Shown here: in pieces, positions 1 through 5,905 of the stretch
Layout of the letters: each line of letters begins with the position of its first letter
Numbering within the stretch: the stretch's first letter is position 1
NCBI GenBank assembly: GCA_026982215.1
Contig: JALSHN010000355.1
Location: forward strand, 1-10,984
DNA length: 10,984 nt
Reading direction: 5' to 3'
From: Gammaproteobacteria bacterium
Lineage (GTDB): Bacteria; Pseudomonadota; Gammaproteobacteria; S012-40
Notes under the pieces: model-generated
Told to the model about the DNA's origin: nothing
The model's input: the letters and a program-made list of their open reading frames with translations, nothing else
Databases searched by the model: none
Made by a program: the position numbers and the translations under genes

Positions 1-39
1 GGCGGCGGTTTCTTCCGGGGTGTGGGGGATGAAGGCCAT
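1..39 (-). CDS. gcvPA: Glycine dehydrogenase (decarboxylating) subunit 1, partial 5' end
   Basis: Only the first 13 codons are present; the gene runs out of the window at position 1. The visible peptide is MAFIPHTPEETAA. This matches the usual start of the alpha half of split glycine dehydrogenase (GcvPA), which begins M-x-F-I-P-H-T. The ATG shares one base with the gcvH stop (TGATG), so translation is probably coupled. The family product is the PLP-dependent P-protein, which decarboxylates glycine and passes the aminomethyl group to lipoylated GcvH. In the split form, GcvPA works together with GcvPB, whose gene would be expected just outside the window. The call rests on a short peptide plus the position directly after gcvT and gcvH, which fits well. 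Confidence 0.82.
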   Translation of the reverse strand, partial: MAFIPHTPEETAA

Positions 40-428
40 CAGCTCTCCTCGACGACGAATTTCTGGTAACGCTCGGCGTCCAGCAGGGCATCCAGCTCAG
101 AGGAGTCGCTCAGTTTGATACGGAACATCCAGCCGTCGCCGTAGGGGTCCTTGTTGATCAGTTCGGGGGCGTCGGTGAGGTCCTCGTTCACCTCCACCAC
201 CTCCCCGGAGAGGGGGGCGTAGAGGTCGGAAGCGGCCTTCACCGACTCGATCACTCCGCACACCTCCCCGGCCACCACCGAACTGCCCACTTCGGGGAGT
301 TCGACGTAGACCAGGTCCCCCAGTTGCTCCTGGGCGAAATCGGTGATGCCGGTGGTGGCGACGTCGTCTTCCACCTCCACCCATTCGTGGGTCTCGGTGT
401 ACAGCAAATGGTCAGGGATCTCGCTCAT
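39..428 (-). CDS. gcvH: Glycine cleavage system H protein
   Basis: This 129-residue protein has the normal length for GcvH, the small lipoyl carrier that shuttles the aminomethyl group between the P-, T- and L-proteins. The lipoylation site is visible: the motif ESVKAASD places the modified lysine at residue 64. The N-terminal stretch with THEW (residues 13-16) and the ITDFAQEQLGD segment (28-38) are also typical of the family. The gene lies 40 bases downstream of gcvT and its stop overlaps the gcvPA start, so it is the middle gene of a gcvT-gcvH-gcvPA operon. The ATG at 428 gives the canonical N-terminus; a GAGG element lies about 10 bases upstream. The glycine riboswitch upstream of gcvT probably regulates it. 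The protein acts in the cytoplasm. Confidence 0.97.
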   Translation of the reverse strand: MSEIPDHLLYTETHEWVEVEDDVATTGITDFAQEQLGDLVYVELPEVGSSVVAGEVCGVIESVKAASDLYAPLSGEVVEVNEDLTDAPELINKDPYGDGWMFRIKLSDSSELDALLDAERYQKFVVEES

Positions 429-468
429 GGCTCTGCCTCGTTCATGGAGTTGGGTTCGCTGATTTCAT

Positions 469-1569
469 TCAAAGACACGGTTTGCCGTGACGGACGAAGG
501 GGGGGCGCACCACCCGCGCCGGCTGGCGCCGGCCGCGGATCTCCACCGTCACCGGAGTGTCCGGACCGACCCCGGCCGGTACTCGGGCCAGGGCGATGGC
601 CTGCCCCAGGGTGGGGGAAAAACCACCAGAGGTGACCCGCCCCTCGCCCTGGGGAGTATGGACCACCATGCCGCTGCGGATCACCCCCCGGCCCTCCAGC
701 ACCAGGCCCACCCGCTTACGGCTCACCCCGGCGGCGCGCTGCGCCTCCAGGGCCTCCCGACCGATGAAGTCGCGGTCTTGGGGCTCCCAAGCCACCGTCC
801 ACCCCAGACCACTCTCCAGAGGCGTGGTGTCTTCGTCCATGTCCTGACCGTAGAGGGCCATCCCGGCCTCCAGGCGCAGGGTGTCACGGGCACCCAGCCC
901 GGCCGGGGCCACCCCGGCCTCTCGCAGCGTCTCCCAGAAATCCGCGGCGGCCTCGGCGGGCAACATCACCTCGAAACCGTCCTCGCCGGTATAGCCGGTG
1001 CGGGCCACGAACCACCCTCTGCCGGCAGCGGCATGAAAGGGGGGGAGCTCGCGGGCGGCGGCACGTAGCGACTGGGGCAACAGGAGGAGGGTGAGCTCGC
1101 ATGCCCGCGGCCCCTGGATGGCGATCATCGCCAGATCATCGCGCACCGCCAGGGCCACTGCCCGGCCCTCGGCATGCCGGCTCATCCATTCCAGGTCCTT
1201 GTCCCGGGTGGCGGCGTTGACCACCACCCGGTAGGCCCCTTCTCCCAGGTCGTAAACGATGAGGTCGTCCACCACCCCGCCACGCGCGTTGAGCATGCAG
1301 CCATAGAGGGCCTGGCCGGGCTGGAGGCGGGCGATGTCGTTGGCGATCAACGTCCGCAGATAGGGGCGGGCCTCGGCCCCACCCACGTCCACCACGGTCA
1401 TGTGGGAGACGTCGAACATCCCGGCGTGACGGCGTACCTGGTGGTGTTCCTCCACCTGGGAGCCGTAGTGCAACGGCATCGCCCAACCGGCGAAGTCCAC
1501 CAGTCGCGCCCCGGCGCGACGATGCTGATCGATGAGGGGGGTGTGTTTCAACTGCTCGGCCTCGGCCAT
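469..1569 (-). CDS. gcvT: Glycine cleavage system T protein (aminomethyltransferase)
   Basis: This 366-residue protein has the usual length for bacterial GcvT. The enzyme transfers the methylene group from aminomethyl-lipoyl-GcvH to tetrahydrofolate, releasing ammonia and making 5,10-methylene-THF. Family motifs run in order: TPL near residue 10, FAGWAMP (26-32), FDVSHM (52-57), the GGVVDDLIVY segment (97-106) holding the conserved folate-site aspartate at residue 101, ARTGYTGEDGFE (189-200), and GLGARDTLRLEAGMALYGQDM (224-244). The ATG at 1569 is preceded by the good Shine-Dalgarno sequence GAGAGG (1583-1578) at 8 bases spacing and gives the expected N-terminus. It is the first gene of the gcv operon, directly downstream of a tandem glycine riboswitch, so expression should rise with glycine. 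Confidence 0.97.
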   Translation of the reverse strand: MAEAEQLKHTPLIDQHRRAGARLVDFAGWAMPLHYGSQVEEHHQVRRHAGMFDVSHMTVVDVGGAEARPYLRTLIANDIARLQPGQALYGCMLNARGGVVDDLIVYDLGEGAYRVVVNAATRDKDLEWMSRHAEGRAVALAVRDDLAMIAIQGPRACELTLLLLPQSLRAAARELPPFHAAAGRGWFVARTGYTGEDGFEVMLPAEAAADFWETLREAGVAPAGLGARDTLRLEAGMALYGQDMDEDTTPLESGLGWTVAWEPQDRDFIGREALEAQRAAGVSRKRVGLVLEGRGVIRSGMVVHTPQGEGRVTSGGFSPTLGQAIALARVPAGVGPDTPVTVEIRGRRQPARVVRPPFVRHGKPCL

Positions 1570-1619
1570 GGGATTCGCCTCTCAGTGGGGAACGGGTCAT
1601 CGCGGCATGCGCCGCCCCG

Positions 1620-1786
1620 CCCCTCTGTCCGCGAACCTGAGAGTTTCCGGCGCCTTGCGCGCCTTACCCCCTTCGGTGGGCCATCGGCCGCTCTCCAGAG
1701 TCAAGCTCTCCCCCGGTCCTTTTGCCTGAGCGATTCCGGGCCGTTGCGCCTTCGGCGCCCCGCTCGCGGCGGGGTCTCTCCCGGGG
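1620..1786 (-). promoter_or_regulatory. Tandem glycine riboswitch upstream of gcvT
   Basis: Read on the minus strand, two consecutive glycine aptamers are visible. Aptamer 1 (1786-1711) is closed by CCCCGG (1786-1781) pairing with CCGGGG (1716-1711). It contains the core blocks GGGAGAGACC, GCCGAAGGCGCAAC and CTCAGGCAAAAGGAC. A 10-base linker (1710-1701) follows. Aptamer 2 (about 1700-1620) is closed by CTCTG (1700-1696) with CAGAG (1627-1623). It contains CTCTGGAGAG, CACCGAAGGGG and CTCTCAGG followed by GGACAGAGGGG. These blocks are the consensus of the tandem glycine riboswitch (the gcvT motif), which normally switches glycine-cleavage genes on when glycine is abundant. The position, 34 bases before the gcvT Shine-Dalgarno sequence, is the expected one. 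There is no U-tract terminator between it and gcvT, so control is probably at translation. Confidence 0.95.
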
Positions 1787-1806
1787 AAGCGTCTTTTGAG
1801 GGGCCT

Positions 1807-1835
1807 ATTCTCACGAGGGAGGCGCTTCAAGGCAA
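1807..1835 (-). promoter_or_regulatory. Candidate sigma-70 promoter for the gcv operon
   Basis: On the minus strand, TTGCCT (1835-1830) and GAGAAT (1812-1807) are separated by 17 bases. They match the -35 and -10 consensus at 4 of 6 positions each. Transcription would start about 15 bases before aptamer 1 of the glycine riboswitch, which is a sensible distance. The match is moderate and the call is an inference from position. Confidence 0.5.
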
Positions 1836-1843
1836 GCCCGCGA

Positions 1844-1852
1844 TGTTAGAAT
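1844..1852 (+). promoter_or_regulatory. Candidate extended -10 promoter for trpGDC
   Basis: TGTTAGAAT fits the extended -10 pattern (TG, one base, then TAGAAT, 5 of 6 to consensus). No convincing -35 element lies 16-18 bases upstream, as is common for extended -10 promoters. The predicted start near 1859 leaves a leader of only about 20 bases before the trpG ATG. That leader holds the Shine-Dalgarno sequence AAGGGGG. The element lies back to back with the gcv promoter. Confidence 0.5.
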
Positions 1853-1878
1853 CCCCCTCTCGAACAAGGGGGTGCCCC

Positions 1879-2490
1879 ATGCTGTTGATGATCGACAACT
1901 ACGACTCCTTCACCTACAACCTGGTGCAATATTTCGGCGAGCTGGGGGCCGAGGTGCAGGTGTTCCGCAACGATCGCATCAGCATCGAGGAGATCGAGTC
2001 CCTGGCCCCCGAACACCTGGTGATCTCCCCCGGCCCCTGCACCCCCGACCAGGCCGGGATCTCGGTGGCCGCCATCCGCCACTTCGCCGGGCGCATCCCC
2101 ATCCTGGGGGTCTGTCTGGGACACCAGGCCATCGGCCAGGCCTTCGGCGGGCGGATCATCCACGCCGGAGCCATCATGCACGGCAAGACCTCCCCGGTGT
2201 ATCACCGCGGGCAGGGGGTGTTCCGCGGCCTGCCCTCGCCCTTCCAGGCCACCCGTTACCATTCCCTGGTGATCGACCCGGCCAGCCTCCCCGATTGTCT
2301 GGAGGTCACCGCCTGGACCAAGAAAGCCGACGGCGGCATGGAGGAGATCATGGGGGTCCGCCACCGGGCGTTTGCCATCGAAGGGGTCCAGTTCCATCCC
2401 GAATCCATCCTCACCGAGCACGGCCACCGTCTGCTGGCCAACTTCCTCGGTGTGGAGCCCCCCACTCAGCTACAGGAGACCGGCAGTTGA
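1879..2490 (+). CDS. trpG: Anthranilate synthase glutamine amidotransferase component
   Basis: This 203-residue class I glutamine amidotransferase is about the normal length for TrpG/PabA. It hydrolyses glutamine and supplies ammonia to the chorismate-binding subunit TrpE, making anthranilate for tryptophan. The opening motif MIDNYDSFTYNL (residues 4-15), the oxyanion region SPGPCTPDQAG (50-60), the nucleophile Cys79 in GVCLGHQ, and His173 and Glu175 in QFHPES complete the catalytic triad. The start at 1879 has the strong Shine-Dalgarno sequence AAGGGGG and gives the canonical N-terminus. The stop overlaps the trpD start by one base (TGATG). trpE is absent from the window. Such proteins often also serve PabB in folate synthesis, but the trpGDC context favours the tryptophan role. 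Confidence 0.96.
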   Translation: MLLMIDNYDSFTYNLVQYFGELGAEVQVFRNDRISIEEIESLAPEHLVISPGPCTPDQAGISVAAIRHFAGRIPILGVCLGHQAIGQAFGGRIIHAGAIMHGKTSPVYHRGQGVFRGLPSPFQATRYHSLVIDPASLPDCLEVTAWTKKADGGMEEIMGVRHRAFAIEGVQFHPESILTEHGHRLLANFLGVEPPTQLQETGS

Positions 2491-3518
2491 TGGACATCAA
2501 GGCAGCGATCGCCGCGGTGGTGGGCCGCCGCGACCTCAGTGAGGCGGAAATGGGCGAGGTGATGCGTCAGATCATGACCGGCGCGGCCACCCCGGCCCAG
2601 ATCGGCGGTTTTCTGATCGGACTGCGCATGAAGGGGGAGACGGTGGCCGAGATCACCGCCGCCGCCCGGGTGATGCGCGAGCTGGCCACCCGGGTGGAGC
2701 TGGGCGATCTCCCCCACCTGGTGGACACCTGCGGCACCGGAGGCGACGCCGCCGGCACCTTCAACATCTCCACCACCGCCGCCTTCGTGGCCGCCGGCGC
2801 CGGGGCCCGGGTGGCCAAGCACGGCAACCGCTCGGTCTCCAGCCGCTCCGGCTCGGCCGACGTCCTCGAGGCCGCCGGTATCCGCCTGGACCTCGGCCCC
2901 GAGCAGGTGGCCCGCTGCATCCGCGAGGTGGGGATCGGCTTCCTGTTCGCCCCCGCCCACCACGGCGCCATGAAACACGCCATCGGCCCCCGGCGGGAGA
3001 TGGGCGTGCGCACGGTGTTCAATCTGCTGGGCCCGCTCACCAACCCCGCCGGGGCCCCCAATCAGGTGATCGGGGTCTTCAGCGCCCATTGGGTCCGGCC
3101 GCTGGCCGAGGTGCTCGCCCGCCTGGGCAGCCGTCACGTGATGGTGGTCCACGCCGAAGACGGCCTGGACGAAATCAGCATCCACGCTCCCACCCGCATC
3201 GCCGAACTCAAGGGCGGGGAGATCCGCGAAGACGTACTCGACCCCGAGGCTTTGGGACTCACCCCCGCCCCCCTGGAGAGCTTGGTGGTGGATTCGGTGG
3301 AGGAGAGCCTGGCGATGATGCGCGCCGTATTGGAGGGCCGCCCCGGCCCGGCCCGGGAGATCGTCATCGCCAATGCCGGCGCCGCCATCTACACCGCCGG
3401 ACTGGCCGACACCCTTCCCGACGGCCTGGAACGGGCCGCCGAGGCCATCGACAGCGGCCGGGCGTTGGCAAAACTGGAGGCCCTGGTCCGGCTCACCGCG
3501 GAGCTGGCCGGCACATGA
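2490..3518 (+). CDS. trpD: Anthranilate phosphoribosyltransferase
   Basis: This 342-residue enzyme has the normal length for stand-alone TrpD. It joins anthranilate to phosphoribosyl pyrophosphate to give phosphoribosyl-anthranilate, the second committed step of tryptophan synthesis. The PRPP-binding motif CGTGGD is at residues 81-86 and is followed by TFNIST (90-95). The conserved KHGNRSVSSRSGSADVLEA block begins at residue 110. The segments AMKHAIGPRREMGVRT, FNLLGPLTNP and the DEIS metal-site motif follow as in the family. It is not fused to the amidotransferase, unlike E. coli TrpD (a TrpGD fusion). The ATG shares its A with the trpG stop, and the TGA overlaps the trpC ATG in ATGA, so the three genes are very probably translationally coupled. 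Confidence 0.97.
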   Translation: MDIKAAIAAVVGRRDLSEAEMGEVMRQIMTGAATPAQIGGFLIGLRMKGETVAEITAAARVMRELATRVELGDLPHLVDTCGTGGDAAGTFNISTTAAFVAAGAGARVAKHGNRSVSSRSGSADVLEAAGIRLDLGPEQVARCIREVGIGFLFAPAHHGAMKHAIGPRREMGVRTVFNLLGPLTNPAGAPNQVIGVFSAHWVRPLAEVLARLGSRHVMVVHAEDGLDEISIHAPTRIAELKGGEIREDVLDPEALGLTPAPLESLVVDSVEESLAMMRAVLEGRPGPAREIVIANAGAAIYTAGLADTLPDGLERAAEAIDSGRALAKLEALVRLTAELAGT

Positions 3519-4324
3519 GCCCGGACACCCCCGACATCCTCAAGCGCATCCTCGCCCGCAAGGCCGAAGAGGTGGCCGAGCGTCGGGCCCGGCATCCGGA
3601 GAGCGAGCTCCGTAATCGGCTCGCGGAAGCACCGCCCGTGCGCGGCTTCCGCGCCGCCCTGGAGGCACGGGTGGCCCAAGGACGGCCCGCGGTGATCGCC
3701 GAGATCAAAAAGGCCTCCCCCAGCAAGGGGGTGCTCCGGGCCGACTTCCATCCCGCCGAGATCGCCCGCAGTTACGCCCGTGCCGGTGCTACCGCCCTCT
3801 CCGTGCTCACCGACCAAGACTTCTTCCAGGGCCACGACGCTTACCTGCAGGCCGCACGCGCCGCCGTTTCGCTGCCGGTGTTGCGCAAGGACTTCACCAT
3901 CGATCCCTATCAGATCCTGGAGGCCCGGGTCCTGGGGGCCGATTGCATCCTGCTCATCGCCGCCGCCCTGGACGACGCCCAATTGCGCGATTTCAGCCAA
4001 CAGGCCATGGAACTGGGTCTGGACGTACTGCTGGAGGTCCACGATGCCCGGGAGCTGGAACGGGCCCTGGCGACCCCGGCACGGCTCATCGGCATCAACA
4101 ACCGCGACCTGCGCAGTTTCCAGGTGGACCTGCGCACCACCCTGGACCTCCTCCCCGCCATCCCCCCAGACCGCCACCTGGTCACCGAGAGTGGCATCCT
4201 GGAACGGGAACACGTCGAGCTCATGCTGGAACACGGGGTCTACACCTTTCTGGTGGGCGAGGCCTTCATGCGCGCCCCTGACCCGGGCGAGGCACTACGG
4301 CGGTTGTTCTTTCCCAGCGACTAG
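3515..4324 (+). CDS. trpC: Indole-3-glycerol-phosphate synthase
   Basis: This 269-residue single-domain TIM-barrel enzyme closes the indole ring, converting carboxyphenylamino-deoxyribulose phosphate to indole-glycerol phosphate. Catalytic residues are recognisable: Glu63 and Lys65 in AEIKKASPSKG, Lys125 in LRKDFTIDPYQI, Glu174 in LLEVHD, Asn195 and Arg197 in GINNRDL, and Glu225-Ser226 in TESGI. It lacks the TrpF domain fused to it in E. coli; trpF is not in the window. The ATG overlaps the trpD stop (ATGA). The stop TAG (4322-4324) overlaps the stop codon of the convergent crp gene, and no intrinsic terminator is visible beyond it. Transcripts of the trp operon may therefore run into crp antisense. 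Confidence 0.97.
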   Translation: MSPDTPDILKRILARKAEEVAERRARHPESELRNRLAEAPPVRGFRAALEARVAQGRPAVIAEIKKASPSKGVLRADFHPAEIARSYARAGATALSVLTDQDFFQGHDAYLQAARAAVSLPVLRKDFTIDPYQILEARVLGADCILLIAAALDDAQLRDFSQQAMELGLDVLLEVHDARELERALATPARLIGINNRDLRSFQVDLRTTLDLLPAIPPDRHLVTESGILEREHVELMLEHGVYTFLVGEAFMRAPDPGEALRRLFFPSD

Positions 4325-4998
4325 CGGCTGCCCAGCACCACGATGGTCTTGCCGGAGACCTGGATCAGCCCCCGCTCCTCCAGGTCCTTCAGCACCCGGC
4401 CGGCCATCTCCCGGGAACAGCCGACGATCCGCCCCAGTTCCTGCCGGGTGATGCGGATCTGCATCCCCTCGGGGTGGGTCATGGCATCCGGCTCGTGGCA
4501 CAGATCCAGCAAAGTACGGGCGATGCGGCCGGTGACATCCAAAAAGGCCAGATCCCCCACCTTGCGGGAGGTATTCTTCAGCCGCGCCGCCATCTGCCCG
4601 GCCAGCTCAAACAACAGATCCGGATCCTCATGGGCCAATTGGCGGAAACGGGCATAACCCATCTCCCCCAGCACACACTCCGTCCGCGCCCGTACCCAGG
4701 CGGTCCGCCGCGGCTGGTCCTCGAACAGCCCCATCTCACCGAAGAAATCCCCGCGGTTGAGATAGGCGAGCACGATCTCCTTGCCCTCCTCGTCCTCCAT
4801 CACCACCGCCACCGACCCCTCGATGAGGTAATAGAGCACATCCGGGGTGTCCCCCTCGTGGATGATAGTGCTCTTGGCCGGATAACTGCGCCGCAGGCAA
4901 TGGGCCAGGAAACGATCGATGGCTGGATTGCCGGTCTCCTGACGACGCTTCCCCTCGGTGAGGCGCGAGAGTGGAGCCTCGAACTCCGGCTGTTTCAT
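4321..4998 (-). CDS. crp: cAMP receptor protein family transcription regulator (Crp/Vfr)
   Basis: This 225-residue regulator is very close to E. coli CRP and Pseudomonas Vfr. The N-terminal cyclic-nucleotide domain contains YLNRGDFFGEMGLFE, with the phosphate-cassette Gly87-Glu88, then Arg98 and Thr99 (Ser in E. coli), and Thr143 in the dimer helix. The block VGDLAFLDVTGRIARTLL (147-164) is almost invariant in true Crp. The C-terminal helix-turn-helix, ITRQELGRIVGCSREMAGRVLK (183-204), keeps the Arg196, Glu197 and Arg201 that read the TGTGA half-site. It is about 15 residues longer at the N-terminus than E. coli CRP; the ATG at 4998 has only a weak Shine-Dalgarno sequence. It is divergent from an osmC/yhfA-like gene, as in E. 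coli, and convergent with trpC. Target genes cannot be told from this window. Confidence 0.95.
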   Translation of the reverse strand: MKQPEFEAPLSRLTEGKRRQETGNPAIDRFLAHCLRRSYPAKSTIIHEGDTPDVLYYLIEGSVAVVMEDEEGKEIVLAYLNRGDFFGEMGLFEDQPRRTAWVRARTECVLGEMGYARFRQLAHEDPDLLFELAGQMAARLKNTSRKVGDLAFLDVTGRIARTLLDLCHEPDAMTHPEGMQIRITRQELGRIVGCSREMAGRVLKDLEERGLIQVSGKTIVVLGSR

Positions 4999-5033
4999 GG
5001 CCGCCAGCCCGTTCTCGAATCACCGCCCAGACG

Positions 5034-5042
5034 TGCTAACAT
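5034..5042 (+). promoter_or_regulatory. Candidate extended -10 promoter for the osmC-VOC-speD group
   Basis: TGCTAACAT (TG, one base, TAACAT) fits an extended -10 element 31 bases before the osmC-like ATG. No clear -35 is present. The same bases read on the other strand give TATGTT (5043-5038), a possible -10 for crp, so the two divergent promoters may overlap. Evidence is positional and by consensus only. Confidence 0.4.
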
Positions 5043-5073
5043 AGTCGTTTTCCATCGTTTCGGGTTCAGCCGC

Positions 5074-5496
5074 ATGAAAGCACGGCTCAAGTGGGTCGAA
5101 GGGGTACAATTCGTCGGCACCGCCGACAGCGGGCACCCCGTGGTGCTCGACGGTCCCCCCGAAGGGGGCGGAAAGAACCTGGGACTGCGCCCCATGGAGC
5201 TCATCCTGCTCGGAACCGGCGGTTGCACCGCCTACGACGTGGTGCACATCCTCAAGCGCGCCCGCCAACCCATCGTCGACTGTGAAGTGGAGCTCAGCGC
5301 CGAACGGGCCGAGACGCCGCCCAAGGTGTTCACCCACATCCACATCCATTTCATCGTCAGCGGCCGCGAAGGCTTGAGCGAACGCCAAGTGGCCCGCGCC
5401 GTGCAGCTCTCCGCGGAAAAATATTGCTCCGCCTCCCTGATGCTCGCCAAGACGGTGAAGATCACCCATGACCACGAGGTACGCCTTGTCCGGTAA
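5074..5496 (+). CDS. yhfA: OsmC family protein (YhfA-like)
   Basis: This 140-residue protein has the length and motifs of the OsmC/Ohr superfamily, YhfA-like branch. The N-terminus MKARLKWVEGVQFVG fits that branch. The LGTGGCTAYDVV segment carries Cys51, and EKYCSASLMLAKT carries Cys118; these are the two conserved cysteines that act in peroxide reduction in characterised OsmC and Ohr proteins. Activity of the YhfA branch itself is not well established. It sits divergently beside crp, exactly as yhfA does in E. coli, which strengthens the assignment. It is the first gene of a plus-strand group with a VOC gene and speD. There is no strong Shine-Dalgarno sequence before the ATG at 5074. The predicted location is cytoplasmic. 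Confidence 0.9.
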   Translation: MKARLKWVEGVQFVGTADSGHPVVLDGPPEGGGKNLGLRPMELILLGTGGCTAYDVVHILKRARQPIVDCEVELSAERAETPPKVFTHIHIHFIVSGREGLSERQVARAVQLSAEKYCSASLMLAKTVKITHDHEVRLVR

Positions 5497-5890
5497 CGCC
5501 CCCCGCCCCCCCCGTCATCGCGGCATGCGCCACGTCGCCCTGTTCGTCCGGGACCTGGAGGCCTGCGAACGCTTCTACGTGGAGCTGCTGGGCATGGAAG
5601 TGGAGTGGCGCCCGGACGCCGACAACGTCTACCTCTGCTCGGGCAACGACAACCTGGCCCTCCACCGTGCCCCCGGCCCGCTGGACGGCCCCCAGCGCCT
5701 GGACCACATCGGTTTCATCCTGGAACGCCCCGAAGACGTGGATGCCTGGTACCACTTCCTGCAAGCCCAGGGAGTCTCCATGAAAACCGCCCCCCGCACC
5801 CACCGCGACGGCGCCCGCAGTTTCTACTGCCTGGACCCCGACGGCACCACCGTGCAAATGATCCACCATCCCCCCATCGCCGCACGCTGA
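5468..5890 (+). CDS. VOC family (glyoxalase/bleomycin-resistance fold) protein
   Basis: This 140-residue protein has the two-repeat vicinal-oxygen-chelate fold. The first repeat begins MRHVALFVRDLEACERFY (residues 20-37) and the second LDHIGFIL (78-85), ending with CLDPDGTTVQMIHH. Possible metal ligands are His22 and His80; the usual last ligand, Glu in the final strand, is replaced by Gln130. Substrate cannot be predicted. The start at 5468 is chosen because GGTGA lies about 9 bases upstream and the GMRHVALFV block is normally preceded by a short tail. This start overlaps the osmC-like gene by 29 bases. The alternative ATG at 5525 has no Shine-Dalgarno sequence. It lies 15 bases before speD, so it is probably co-transcribed. 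Confidence 0.85.
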   Translation: MTTRYALSGNAPRPPRHRGMRHVALFVRDLEACERFYVELLGMEVEWRPDADNVYLCSGNDNLALHRAPGPLDGPQRLDHIGFILERPEDVDAWYHFLQAQGVSMKTAPRTHRDGARSFYCLDPDGTTVQMIHHPPIAAR

Positions 5891-5905
5891 GGCAGAAAGC
5901 GCGCC

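Noticed and set aside
1597..1830. Minus-strand open frame of 77 codons between gcvT and trpG
   Set aside because: It is a chance reading through the glycine riboswitch, whose conserved RNA blocks explain the sequence.
1853..1872. CCCCCT/AGGGGG hairpin just before trpG
   Set aside because: The left arm probably lies upstream of the transcription start, so the hairpin would not form in the RNA. It is kept only as a conditional remark under the trp leader finding.
2466..3185. Minus-strand open frame (239 codons) opposite trpD
   Set aside because: It is rich in Gly, His and Ala with no recognisable domain, and trpD on the other strand is unmistakable.
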